Source of the DNA: Pelobates cultripes | Taxonomy: Eukaryota; Chordata; Amphibia; Anura; Pelobatidae | DNA: 64,000 nucleotides | Reading direction: 5' to 3' | NCBI GenBank assembly: GCA_933207985.1 | Contig: OW240915.1 | Span: 107,050,032-107,114,031 of the forward strand | Shown: piece by piece, positions 33,598 through 44,237 of the stretch | Position numbering within the stretch: position 1 is the stretch's first letter | How the letters are laid out: every line of letters begins with the position of its first letter | Position numbers and translations under genes: made by a program | The notes under the pieces: generated by a model | What the model saw: only the letters and a program-made list of their open reading frames with translations | What the model was told of the DNA's origin: nothing | The model's database searches: none

Positions 33598-35951
33598 AAG
33601 AGTCAGAAGAAAATAAGAACTATGATAGTCTAGAAGGTATTTTTAATCTTTCTAAATACAAACTGAATAAAGCTGAAGCCAGCATTTTAGATAGAGGACT
33701 GAAATTTGCCCCACAAAAAGGCCCTAATCAATTTGAACTATTTATTGATATTCAGAAATTTTTGAGGAAACTGACTATCAAACGTTTCTTTGAGAAAAAG
33801 AAAAGAGAGGATGAGGGACTTGGCGATAACAGTGAGAAAGAAAATATAGAATCCATATCCCCACAAATTTTATATTCAGGGCTGAAACACAAATCAAAGT
33901 TTTTTCCAACTTGGGAAAAGGGAGATTTCATCCCGGTTTTTAGTGATATGGTTCTAAATGAATTCGAGATAATAACAAAGAATAATGGAAAGGAGAACCT
34001 CACTAAAAAAGAAAAAAATGCTTTAAAACAACTTAAAGAAAACCACGAACTTGTCATAAAACAGGCAGATAAAGGGGGAGGTATAGTTATTCTAAATCGT
34101 GATGATTATTTGAAAGAATCGTATAGAATTCTAAATGATAGAGACACATACATTATTTTAAAATCTAATCCTATGGAAACATATAAGAAAGAGCTTTTAA
34201 AATTATTGTCAGAAAGTTTTAATAAAGATATTATCAAAAAGGACGAATTTGAATACCTTTTTATCAAATTTCCAAAAATGGCTATATTTTATTATTTGCC
34301 AAAGATTCACAAGTCACTTATTGATCCTCCAGGGAGGCCAATAATTAGTGGCATTGGCTCGTTGACTAGTAATGTTTCAGAATATGTAGATCATTTTTTA
34401 CAGAAATATGTTCCAAAAGCTCCCTCATACATTAAAGATTCAAATCAAATCATTGTAGAGGTAGAAGGCATGATGTGGAAAGAGAACTACATCTGGGCCA
34501 CGGTAGACGTTTCATCTTTGTACACGTCGATCGATCATGAGAAAGGTATTGAGGCCATCAAGGAAATTTTGGGAAAGGATATAAATATGAATGAAGCACA
34601 AGCCACTTTAATTTTAGACATCATTCGTTTTATCCTTTTTCACAATTTCTTTTGGTTTGAAGGTACATATTACCTCCAAACTTGTGGAAATGCAATGGGC
34701 ACCAGGTTCGCACCTAGTTATGCAAATATTTTTGTGGCGGATTGGGAAGCGAAGAAAATTTGGAATAATAATCCATATGGTGCGAACCTGGTGCTCTGGA
34801 GAAGATATATTGATGACGTCCTTATTATTTGGGAAGGGGATAGGTCTCTTTTAGAAGAATTTTTATTATATATCAACAATAATACTTATAGATTGCGTTT
34901 TACGGCTGAAATTCAGACGGAGAGTATTAATTTTTTAGATCTTTCTTTCTTTGTATCATCAGGAGTAGTTTGTAATAAAACTTTTTTTAAACCAACGGAT
35001 GGGAACAGCTTCATAGAATATTCTAGCTGTCACCACCCTAATTGGTTGAATAATATACCGAAGGGACAACAAACGGGACTCCTTAGAAATTGTACTAACA
35101 AAAGTGATTTTAAAGAACAAGTTAAAATGCTAAATAAAAAATTTGAAAAAAGACATTATCCATCTCAACTTTTGATCAATTCAGAAAAACAGATAGAAGA
35201 CAAAGATAGAAATAAACTTTTAAAAGATAAAAAGGTATATAAGAAAAACAAGAAGGATTATAGTATCTCCTTTTTAACTAGATACAATAATAAAGCTCAC
35301 CTTATAGAGAAAACTATTAAGAAATTTTGGCCCATTTTAAAACAAGATCAATTTTTAAAGGATATTTTACCAAGTAAACCCCAAATTATCTACAAAAAGA
35401 CCCAGAATTTTAAATCTATTTTAGCTCCAAGCGCTTTACCCCGTATCAAACCCACTAAAGAAGAAGCCACATCGGGTAATTTGCTTAAAGAAAAACCAAA
35501 AGGTTTTTTTAAATGTGGGCAGTGCAGTACATGTAAATTCCAAAAACAGAAAACAACAGAATTTACCTGCACTGCCACTAAAGAAGTTTTTAAAATAATT
35601 TTTTTTATAAATTGTCAGACAAAAAATGTAATTTATTTACTTGAATGTAAATGTGGCATACAATATGTGGGTCGTACAATAAGAAAACTCCATATTAGAA
35701 TCTTGGAACACTTTAATGGGATAAAAAGAGGGAATATAAAACATAGTGTTCCCAAACATTGTATAAATTGCACCCATTTTAGTTTCCAAGATTTTAGATG
35801 CATAGGGATAGATACGATAATTCCACATTGGAGAGGGGGCGACACGGAAAAAGCGCTAGCCATGAAAGAAACAGAGTGGATTCATAGACTAAAAACCACT
35901 TTTCCAAGAGGACTAAATGTTGATTTGGATTTATTGGTGTTTATGGATTGA
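33474..35951 (+). CDS. Penelope-like reverse transcriptase with GIY-YIG endonuclease, intact 825 aa
   Basis: Domains in order: N-terminal LNKAEASILDRGLKF (64-78); KQADKGGGIVILNRDDYL (196-213); RT core with PPGRPIISGIGSLTSN (285-300), ATVDVSSLYTSID (342-354), CGNAMGTRFAPSYANIF (404-420), WRRYIDDVLIIW (442-453, catalytic Y-I-D-D) and INFLDLSFF (485-493). Then a Cys motif CGQCSTC (681-687) and a GIY-YIG domain: VIYLLECKCGIQYVGRTIRK (719-738), with a likely catalytic Glu near 799-801 and GLNV (813-816). Such proteins nick target DNA and copy the element RNA at the break, in the nucleus. All key residues are present and there is no stop. It starts at the first ATG in frame, inside the ORF1 overlap; the true start may differ. 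Confidence 0.93.
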   Translation: MASEEQIYPSKFSSNPTQKEETPRSRRRIRGNGGGRNVRLLKESEENKNYDSLEGIFNLSKYKLNKAEASILDRGLKFAPQKGPNQFELFIDIQKFLRKLTIKRFFEKKKREDEGLGDNSEKENIESISPQILYSGLKHKSKFFPTWEKGDFIPVFSDMVLNEFEIITKNNGKENLTKKEKNALKQLKENHELVIKQADKGGGIVILNRDDYLKESYRILNDRDTYIILKSNPMETYKKELLKLLSESFNKDIIKKDEFEYLFIKFPKMAIFYYLPKIHKSLIDPPGRPIISGIGSLTSNVSEYVDHFLQKYVPKAPSYIKDSNQIIVEVEGMMWKENYIWATVDVSSLYTSIDHEKGIEAIKEILGKDINMNEAQATLILDIIRFILFHNFFWFEGTYYLQTCGNAMGTRFAPSYANIFVADWEAKKIWNNNPYGANLVLWRRYIDDVLIIWEGDRSLLEEFLLYINNNTYRLRFTAEIQTESINFLDLSFFVSSGVVCNKTFFKPTDGNSFIEYSSCHHPNWLNNIPKGQQTGLLRNCTNKSDFKEQVKMLNKKFEKRHYPSQLLINSEKQIEDKDRNKLLKDKKVYKKNKKDYSISFLTRYNNKAHLIEKTIKKFWPILKQDQFLKDILPSKPQIIYKKTQNFKSILAPSALPRIKPTKEEATSGNLLKEKPKGFFKCGQCSTCKFQKQKTTEFTCTATKEVFKIIFFINCQTKNVIYLLECKCGIQYVGRTIRKLHIRILEHFNGIKRGNIKHSVPKHCINCTHFSFQDFRCIGIDTIIPHWRGGDTEKALAMKETEWIHRLKTTFPRGLNVDLDLLVFMD

Positions 35952-35984
35952 ATTTTATAAACTATTCATACATTTTTAATTTTT

Positions 35985-36046
35985 TATAAGATTTTTTATA
36001 AATATTTTTATAAATATTTTTATAAATATTTTTATAAATATTTTTG
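35985..36046. repeat. 12-bp AT repeat downstream of the Penelope-like ORF
   Basis: About five copies of TTTTTATAAATA directly after the stop codon at 35951. It may be slippage in the element's 3' region. Confidence 0.8.
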
Positions 36047-36805
36047 GTCTTTAGAAGTCCCCTTTATCAATTGGTTGTTTTATTACTATATTATATATTT
36101 TTTTGTTTCCATAGAATTGGTATTAACTTGCATTATTTTTATTATTTTTTATTAATACTTTTTCATTAAGAATTTCTTATTTTTATTTATAATTATAATT
36201 TTTATTAATAATCTTTAATGAACTAATTTTTAATGAAGTGATCTCTCATTGATTTATGAATCATTCTAATAGAATCTAATGATCGCCAGGTCTCTCATCC
36301 GAATAAAATGATTATCAGTTATTTATACAGTTTGTTATATACAAATATCATTTTTCTATATAGTTTATTATATACAAACAAAGTATTGCAACATTGTGCA
36401 AAATGTAATATTATGTCTCTATTATATTTTTTCTATAGTATGTTTAATCTTCCTGTCTATAGTATGTTTAATTTCTCATTTCTAATAGTAGAATTCTAAA
36501 ATGTGATGCACTTAAAATGCTTTTTATTTTGCTTTTAAAAGATGGTTTATCAGTACTTTATGTATGAAGATTAACTATGTATGATGAACAAAAGTTCGAA
36601 GTGCCCACATATTATTCCGTAAGACCAAGTGGTCCGGTATGGAAATGTGTCTGTCGGCACAAAGTATCAATAAAGCTGTTTTTGCGTTTCAAGCTGGATG
36701 TGCGAGCATGCGCGGTAAAGTTTTACCGTAATGCGCATGCGCGCAATACTGAAAGCCGCGCTAACTTGATTATTTAAAAAGCCGGAAGAAGAACAGAAAC
36801 ACACA

Positions 36806-36842
36806 GCTCTTGAAAAAGTCGACCGGACGAAACGTGTCGAGC
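36806..36842 (+). ncRNA. Degenerate hammerhead-ribozyme-like motif
   Basis: GCTC (36806-36809) can pair with GAGC (36839-36842) as stem I. GTC and GAC (36818-36827) form a short stem II, followed by the invariant-type GAAA and a minimal stem III ending GTGTC at the expected cleavage site. The other core box (normally CTGANGA) reads TTGAAAA, so activity is doubtful. Penelope-like elements are known to carry minimal hammerheads, which makes the resemblance worth recording. Confidence 0.35.
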
Positions 36843-37066
36843 AGTTACAAGTCGGCCAGTGTCCCTAGTACCTTTGGATCTTATCCAGCTTCAAGCAGAT
36901 CATTACTGGAAGCCACTGGAACTTTTGAAAATCGGGATCCTACTACAAGAGGGGACTTTAGCCCAGGAAAGGGCTGACAGGCTTTCTTAGCACAATTAGG
37001 ACATATGTTCCTGTTGTGCAACTACATTTGTGAGTGCAATTGTTTTTATTATCTTATTCTATTTGT

Positions 37067-37208
37067 CATTAAATACTTCACTATATATATTTTTGTTTTT
37101 ATCTCCTTATTTGCTTATCCATGAACATACCATGGTAAATATATTCACATGTTTGTGATTGTGGCGCCCCCGGTGGTATATGTTTTTTAACTATACGTAT
37201 TTGTTTGT
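37067..37208 (-). repeat. Right terminal inverted repeat of the Penelope-like element
   Basis: Inverse complement of 32596-32737 at 139 of 142 positions. Ninety-one further bases (37209-37299, ending cccttctttata) lie between it and the target duplication and have no partner on the left. Confidence 0.92.
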
Positions 37209-37588
37209 ATTTTATTGGGACTGGGAGTGATCCCTATTTCGGGGTGATTAGCCTGCACTGTATTTTGCACTTTTCCCCACTTACTGCCCCTTCTTTATAT
37301 CAAAAGATCATTTACTCACATTTCTCCAGCGACGTGTGGGGCTCCTCGCGTTTGGCCTCACCCACCTTCTTGGCTGACTTCAGATTTGATGATTTTAGCC
37401 AAATGCTTTCCCATAGGAAAGCACTATTGCGCCAGTCAGCATCTCCTCATAGAGATTCATTGATTAAATGCATCTGAATGGTGAAAGTTCAGCGTCTCCA
37501 TGCAGAGCGTGGAGACATTGTGCAGCACTGCCCCAGGAAGTACCTCTAGTGGCCGTCTGAGGAATGGCCACTAGAGGTGTTCCAAGGC

Positions 37589-38239
37589 CAGTGATGGCGA
37601 ACCTGTGGCACACCGTCATAGGTCGCTGGGGGCGCGCTGGCCCCAGTCGGCAGCCATGCAGAGTATCGGGAGGACCTGGAGGCAGGGGGAGGGATCTGGG
37701 AAGCAGTTCTCCTGTCCTCCCGGGAGCAGGCTGTGTGGAGTGTTGCCGCGCGTTCCCATGTCAACTCTCCACACAGCATTGCGCGGGAGGACAGGAGAGC
37801 TGCAGCCAGACACATACTTACCACCACCGGACCACCAGGGCTGCCCCCCCCCCCCCTTTCCTTCACCAAAGGTAAGAAGAAGGAAGGGGGAGATACAAAT
37901 GTTATGCATAGGTCTTGATTATTTAACAAAAAAATTTTTTATACACATTTGCTACGTGCAGCACCCCTCCCCCCTCACAGCACCCCCCAACACAGCACCC
38001 CTAGCCCCCACACACCACCCCTCCACACAAATTAGCTATAATTTATATCATTGAACTCTCTGTTGTGTTCTTCTTTTACAACAAAAGATGTTAATTAGTT
38101 TGGACAACTGTACGAGTTGTTTTTTCTAAACATAAACCTCAGTATTAAGGTTTAATTGCCGTGTTGGAACTTTGAGGAAAAAAAAGTTGGCATGTATTGC
38201 AGTTTGGGCACTTGGGCTCAAAAAGATTCGCCATCACTG
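37589..38239. mobile_element. hAT-type MITE inside T2-like copy D
   Basis: The ends CAGTGATGGCGAACC and, inverted, CAGTGATGGCGAATC are near identical. Flanks tccaaggc and tcataggt agree at 5 of 8 positions, a decayed 8-bp duplication. The interior has a long imperfect palindrome (ctcctgtcctcccgggagcag with ctgcagctctcctgtcctcc, about 37709-37805) and no transposase. Confidence 0.75.
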
Positions 38240-38559
38240 TCATAGGTTGTAATGTAAACGCTGTCTTTTCTCTGAAAAGGCAGTGTTTACATTAAAAAGC
38301 CTGCAGGGACAGGCAGCAAATAGTGTAAATAGTGTCCCTTTAATAACAGTAAATTATTCTAGCCTTGGGAGGTGAACATTGCACTGCTAGAGAGATTCCC
38401 AGGGAGAAAGGATCACAAGATATATTTCCTGTCACTTGCCATAACTATGTAACTATAATATGGCAAGAATTGATAAGATGTTTCAAACATTAAGTCAGAA
38501 TAGAAAATTAAGTTAAAAAAAATCCAAATCAATTCTGTGTTTAGTTTGGCTACTTTGGC

Positions 38560-39270
38560 CTTACATTTGAAAATCACTTTGAATTCCCAGCAATTCTCAC
38601 TTTAGTGAACAACCCTGTGAGTATCTATTTGGCTGCTTCCACAACACCTCAATAAGGTTGAGATCTGTTGCCTGGGCTGGCAACTCCATTAAAGATAGAA
38701 TACCAGCTGACCGATTCTTCCCTAAATAGTTCTTGCATAGTCTGGAGCTGTGCTTCAATATAGTGCCGTCCACAGGGTATGGCTAATCGATTCAATATAT
38801 TTATATATTTCACTAAAATATAGTAATAGTCTTCTTTTTTTCAAGGTCCCTTGTACCCTGTAGGAATCTCCCACTTTACCACTACCAAATTACTCCGAGA
38901 TCATCACTTTGCCTCCACCATGCTTGACAGATAGCATGTTCATTAACGCATCTTAGTCTATTCTTTTTACTGGCCAGTCTGAGATATGTTTTTTCCTTTG
39001 CAACTCTGCCTGGAAGACCTGCATCCGAGGAGTTGCCTCTTCCCTGTTCATTTTAAGACTGGGGTGTTGTAACTATTTAATGAAGCTGCCAGTTGAGGAG
39101 CTGGAAGGTGTCTCCAAAAGGATTTTTTAATAATCAACACAACATGCTATTGGACCACAGATGGCTGCTGATAATTGGCCTCTATATGCCAATGTAGATA
39201 TTTCATTAACAATCAGTTTCCAGGTACAACAGTCAATTAACTAACAATGTCTACACTTGGAAATCCCCTT
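38560..39270 (-). pseudogene. Old Tc1-like transposase relic
   Basis: Around 38895-38935 the minus strand reads LSVKHGGGKVMI, matching the conserved SVKHGGG block of Tc1 transposases. The flanks resemble the typical Tc1 coding order but carry many frame breaks. The borders are approximate, and a sequence similar to 38545-38618 also appears at 41285-41355. Confidence 0.6.
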
Positions 39271-39334
39271 GAAAAGCAGCTTTTTGTCCATTAAAATAAC
39301 ATCAAATCGATAAGAAATACACTGTAGATAATGT

Positions 39335-39337
<3 letters not shown>

Positions 39338-39425
<88 letters not shown>

Positions 39426-39482
39426 TATATATACACACACACATACACACACACACACACACATACACACACACACATATTA
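39338..39482. repeat. (TA)n(CA)n compound microsatellite
   Basis: Alternating blocks of TA and CA dinucleotides. Open frames over it on both strands are composition artefacts. Confidence 0.92.
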
Positions 39483-39597
39483 TAATACAGACACCACTCA
39501 CCTCCAAACTAGTCATTCTAGTTCATCTTATTATATGCCACATTATGCCATAAATAATCTATCAAATCTATAATAATCTATCAAAATGTGATATGCA

Positions 39598-39650
39598 CAG
39601 TGATGGTGAACCTATAGCACTAAGAAACCTCATAGGGGGTGCTCATGAGT
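39598..39650. repeat. End fragment of the CAGTGATGG hAT family
   Basis: CAGTGATGGTGAACCTATAG and the following cctcatagggggtg match the left end of the element at 37589. No right end is seen, so it is a truncated piece. Confidence 0.5.
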
Positions 39651-39991
39651 AGACTGTCAAAGAAACCCGAGGCACAATTAAACATATGGTACTAAAACAC
39701 TTAAAAACCCATGGCATGAATATCAGCTCATCTGTTGCTAGTGACAACATTAAAACTTGTAGGGCAAAGTAACTGTAGGGAAACAGACAGGAATACAGAA
39801 TCCCTCTAATGAAGAGAATATCTATTAAAAAGGGAGAGGTAACCAAATCTGATGAAGGAAAAAGGCATGCAACGTTGAAGTGAAGGAGGAGCTATACCAA
39901 TATGGAGTCGAGAGTAGAGAGAATAGTTCTAAAAACAGGAACTAAGAAGACTGATATGAGGGATGATTATACATCACTTAAAACTGTAAGG

Positions 39992-40565
39992 CAGGCTTCC
40001 CCAAACTCCGGCCCTCCAGATGTTGCTTAAAGGACCACTCTAGGCACCCAGACCACTTCAGCTTAATGAAGTGGTCTGGGTGCCAGGTCCAGCTAGGGTT
40101 AACCCATTCTTTTATAAACATAGCAGTTTCAGAGAAACTGCTATGTTTATAAATGGGTTAATTCAGCCTCTAGTGGCTGTCTCATTGACAGCCGCTAGAG
40201 GCGCTTGCGTGCTTCTCACTGTGATTTTCACAGTGAGAGCACGCCAGCGTCCATAGGAAAGCATTGTAAAAGCTTTCCTATGCGATCGGCTGAATGAGCG
40301 CGCAGCTCTTGCCGCGCTTTCGCATTCAGCCGATGGGGAGGAGAGGAGTAGGATCGGAGGAGGAGAACTCCCCGCCCAGCGCTGGAAAAAGTTACATTTT
40401 TACCCTTTTCCCCCTTCCAGAGCCGGGCGGGAGGGTATGTTTTCCTGGCACTATAGTGGTCCTTTAACTACAACTCCCGTGATTCTGCGAATGAAATAGA
40501 CAGGCTGAGAATCATGGGAGTTGTAGTTCAGCAACATCTGGTGGGCTGGAGTTTGGGGAAGCCTG
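39992..40565. mobile_element. hAT MITE with perfect 8-bp duplication, containing a T2-like MITE
   Basis: The ends CAGGCTTCCCCAAACTCCGG and (inverse) CAGGCTTCCCCAAACTCCAG are flanked by identical ctgtaagg (39984-39991 and 40566-40573). Subterminal ccagatgttgc and actacaactccc are also inverted. A TTAA element occupies 40027-40467. Confidence 0.92.
40027..40467. mobile_element. T2-like hairpin MITE, copy E
   Basis: The ends TTAAAGGACCACTCTAGG and ACTATAGTGGTCCTTTAA sit at a TTAA target inside the hAT MITE. The body is a chain of stem-loops: GACCACTTCAGCTTAATG with its inverse; AAACATAGCAGTTTCAGAG with its inverse; CCTCTAGTGGCTGTCTC with gacagccgctagagg; CTCACTGTGA with its inverse; GGAAAGC...GCTTTCC; and a GC-rich CGGCTGAATG arm pair. 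No ORF. Confidence 0.9.
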
Positions 40566-42029
40566 CTGTAAGGGAACATGGAAGGAGTAAAGTAGTTACT
40601 TTTCAAGTACTAGTAGGAACTGCTGAGAAAAGAGGGAATTAGAGGAACACACCTTTGGAAAAATCCTGTGGTAAAAACCACTTGCCTTTAGAATTTTAGT
40701 ATACGATAAAGTCACCATTTTAATGAACAGAAAAATCAATACTTGAAACCTGCAATTTAACAAATGCAACCGCTTTCATCATTTATGTACACAAATCCAT
40801 AAAGCTCAATAAAACAGCTTATCTCTACGAACAAGGAAAGGATATAAGGATCACCAAAACACCAAAATGGTGGTAACCCCGAAGAAGAGCTAAGAGAAGT
40901 AAAAAAAGAATAGGTGTAGGAAATATGTATAAAATGCAGCCTTTATTTATTACTCAAAAAATAGGTAACCATGTTCTTCATATCTACTGCTTATAAAAGA
41001 CTTCTGATAAGTCACAGTAATCAAAAATATAAAATCCAAACTGTGCTTAGAAATATTATAACACTCGGAACTGAATGATAGTGCTACCAGAGTTCCATCT
41101 ACACTATAGGTTAAAGTTCTCCACTAGGGTGCTTATACTTCCACTTGAGCATAAGAAAACAGAAAAACGCTAGCACCGAAATAAAGTGTCCTAAAGTGGG
41201 ATCAATTATAAAAGGCCGTACTATGAATGAATGTTAGCCATCTAAACGACATCTGCCAGGGTCCTGTAAGTATAGAAGAGAGATTTGTTTTCCAGTTTGG
41301 CTATTTTAACCTTAAATCTGAAATTCACTCTGCATTCTTACTTTAGTGAAAAACACTGTGTATGTACGGAGTCAGCCCCCTATAAAAGGTACAAAAGCCT
41401 AATAAATAACAGTAGAGTCTTTTTTTATTGCTAGTAGGATCATGGTCTTAATTTGGCCATGGTGAATCATATAATTCTCAAATTCCCAGGCCTAAAGGCA
41501 TTGCAGAATTTCAATATGAGATGCTTTACTGCTTTACTGAGGCTGCAAAAAAAAAAAAAGTCAACAAGCATCTTAAACCCTGTGTTAATATCTTGTACAA
41601 TGATGTGTACAGCATCTTATAGAATACTGAGCATTACAGGAAATATAGTCCAAAAATCCAAGGCAGTGATTCACAACACATTTTTGAAAAGTCCAGATAT
41701 ATTCAATATCTCCACCAAAGCAGAACTGGGTAATACCTGGATTGAAATTCGTGATTGTTAGTGTGCCTTGAGGATTGAAGTGGGAAACACTCATGTAACG
41801 TAACAATATTTTCACTTCCTTTAAAATGTGCATTATCTTGCCATTATTATATTAAAACAGTCACATTTGCACAAAAGATTAAGAAACTATGCATTGATTA
41901 TTTAACAAACACAAGTTGTACAACCATTTTTACAAGTTTACATTAATCTTACCACAACCTCATTACATCAGTGCACAATACATATTTTTTCTGTGGAATT
42001 TTGGCATCTGCAACAAAAGACATACTTAC

Positions 42030-42084
42030 TTAAGAGAAATACTGTTTCTTCCACAAAATTTCTCTGGTGACAGATCTCAAGAGC
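42030..42084 (-). CDS. vps41: VPS41 coding exon (ALEIC segment)
   Basis: This 55-base exon reads ALEICHQRNFVEETVFLL plus one base (A) of the following Ser codon. The acceptor is GATTATAG and the donor GTAAGTAT. The phase-1 end is completed by GC of the next exon to give Ser-Arg-Met-Gly-Asn, as in other vertebrates. The 13.1-kb intron that follows carries the Penelope-like element and most of the nested transposons. Confidence 0.95.
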
Positions 42085-44237
42085 CTATAATCAGAAAGAT
42101 AAGTTTATAAGCAGCTATATGAATCATAAACTTATTTTATGTACAATAACATAGCCTAAAAAAAACTATGCCATTTTATCGTAGTTGGGCACAATATTTA
42201 TGACATTCATTAAACCAACAAAAGGTACTCTGGTATAAGTCTAAAACAAAGGCAGGCTTACCGGATGTCAAAACAAGCAGTAGGCTTTATATGGAAACCT
42301 GGCCAATCAATCAACAGTGGAACATACATGAGATAATTAAGCTCAATTCTTTCGGGCAATGAAATTATCAATAAGAAGATTGCTTATAGCCTGTGGGATC
42401 TTAAATGGGCAATCATATTTGACTGAGAATGAACTAGCCCAATCCAGCAATGGAGACATGTCACCAATAACGACAAATTAAAATTTGCATGTCACATAAA
42501 ATTAAATGGCAAATTGGTTTTATTATGATTGATTTCAATGATAACCTGCACTGAAAAATAATAGCAAAAAGCTAGTTGTATTCTATTAATAGTCTCTGTT
42601 TGGCAAGACCTTTCCTGATAAAACACACTTTTGTAGTGGTGGTAGGGGAAAAAATGTCATATGAGAACATGGTCAAAACAAAGCATATACAAAAAAAGTT
42701 TATGGTGAGGGTTAATCTAAACACACAATTGGAAATTTGAGACCTTTGTCTACTTTTGATGTCTGTTACAAATGTCGGACATCATTCATATTCATCGTAA
42801 TCTGGCAAAATGATCAACCCAGAGTCTGCAATTCACTACAATATATCAGGCTAGGCATGTCCATGCTTATACTATTCCTATGTCATGCTAATATGTATCT
42901 CCTCTCCAAGTCAAACAGCACTAAGATCCTGCAACAGCTGCCTAAATCACCCATCCATTTGCCAGTCTTCCCGTGCTAGTAGCCCAGGGGGCAATAACTC
43001 CATTACTCCCCATGTCAACCCTCCCATTTCATTGTATTATGCTGTGGAATACGGGGAAGCTTTATAAATCAGATAAAGAAAAAAAAACAAAATGTCAAAA
43101 GGTTTGATGAATATATGCGGGGGCTTTCAAAAAAACGGATAATTTATTTAAAAGATATTGATAGTCACTGATCACAGAAAGTATTTTAATTTCAAAAATG
43201 CTTTTAGGCTGATTTCCAAGAATCCAATTTGATAATTTCGTCTTGCACTTAATTAGACAAAAGAAGCTCCAGAAACATAGCTGCCAAGGACTTTCAAGAG
43301 GATTGTGTCTGGGTACAAGATCAGCGCTCGTTATTACATCATTTTTAAAGTGCTCTCTTTGTGAAATAATCTTTATAAAATGTATATGCATAAGTACCTT
43401 AGTATGTCTTTTTGGAAAAGAACTACGTTACTCAGCTCTTGTTCTGGTGCTTGGAGCTTAATACTATTGGATCACTATGGCAGCCTGCAGCAATCTGTTA
43501 CCAAGTGATGCAGATTGAACCTTTGCAACATGTGCCTGTGTGTCACAATTTACATGGCCAAGAAGATAACAGAGTAGTTGGACTAATTTATTTAATTACT
43601 GTGTGAGAGAACTAATGCACAGAATATCTGCATGTGATAAATTACACATTTCTGCATAAATGAGTGGGTTTGCTTAACAGCTGCACTTTCTGTATAACTG
43701 CACGTGTCGGACTTCCATTTTCTGTGTTGGAATGGGTGATAAAAATGTTGTTGTTTTTTTAAATGCAAAAGCATGGTCACTCCTTCCCTCGTCTCCAAAT
43801 GAGAATGTTAAACTAATTCCCAAAAAACTTTGATGTAGCAAAGACTGAATTATTTGTTTTACCTAATCAGTAGCTAATGATACGATTACATTTTATTTTA
43901 GGTTTGCAGTACATGCAACATATACTATTTTTATGTCATGCTAATATCTCCAAATCCAAGAGCACCGTCATCATGCTACAGCTGCCAAAATCATGCCCCT
44001 TCCTTTCCTCATTGGTCCTGTTTGGAAACACCTCTTTATGATGCCAACGCGTTGGCTCTACTGTCAGCACATTGCATGCACAACAGAGTAGCATCTTTCA
44101 CTCAATTATTCTTTAGCAAATCATTGCACATGGTCACCAGAACGATAAATTACAGTAACTACAGCGCATGTGCTGAAATTGCTGTTATACAGAGTGGGAT
44201 GGTCTTGAGCACAAATTGTGATATGTCAAGCACTTAC
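42085..44237. other. Intron with an old duplicated repeat, no gene
   Basis: Segments at 42868-42960 and 43921-44010 resemble each other (TATGTCATGCTAATAT, caacagctgcc / acagctgcc), suggesting two diverged copies of an unknown repeat. Nothing else recognised. Confidence 0.4.

Larger units (their letters stand above)
32596..37299 (+). mobile_element. Penelope-like retroelement, 4704 bp, with inverted terminal repeats
   Basis: It is flanked by a 13-bp duplication TCAAAAGATCATT (32583-32595 and 37300-37312). A 142-bp repeat at 32596-32737 is present inverted at 37067-37208 with only 3 mismatches; a further 91 bases follow the right copy. Between them are an ORF1 remnant and an intact 825-codon ORF encoding reverse transcriptase plus a GIY-YIG endonuclease, the hallmark of Penelope-like elements (Neptune-like in frogs and fish). 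The plus-strand orientation is antisense to VPS41. Downstream of the ORF are AT-rich 12-bp repeats and a degenerate hammerhead-like motif. Confidence 0.93.
32491..38343. mobile_element. T2-like MITE (copy D) split by a Penelope-like element and a hAT element
   Basis: The left part 32491-32595 (TTAAAGAGGCACTAAAGTG, accagatttaggtgg) and right parts 37313-37588 and 38240-38343 (ending AGTGTCCCTTTAA) join to a copy-B-like MITE. The first insertion occupies 32596-37299 and the second 37589-38239, each flanked by its own target duplication. Confidence 0.8.

Noticed and set aside
33474..35951. Considered whether the 825-codon frame is a host gene
   Set aside because: RT and GIY-YIG domains, target duplication and terminal repeats show a retroelement.
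37546..38054. Overlapping 97-149-codon frames with Pro/Gly/Arg-rich protein
   Set aside because: They arise from the GC-rich palindrome in the hAT MITE at 37589-38239.
39331..39573. Frame rich in Ile-Tyr and Thr-His
   Set aside because: Translation of TA/CA microsatellite.
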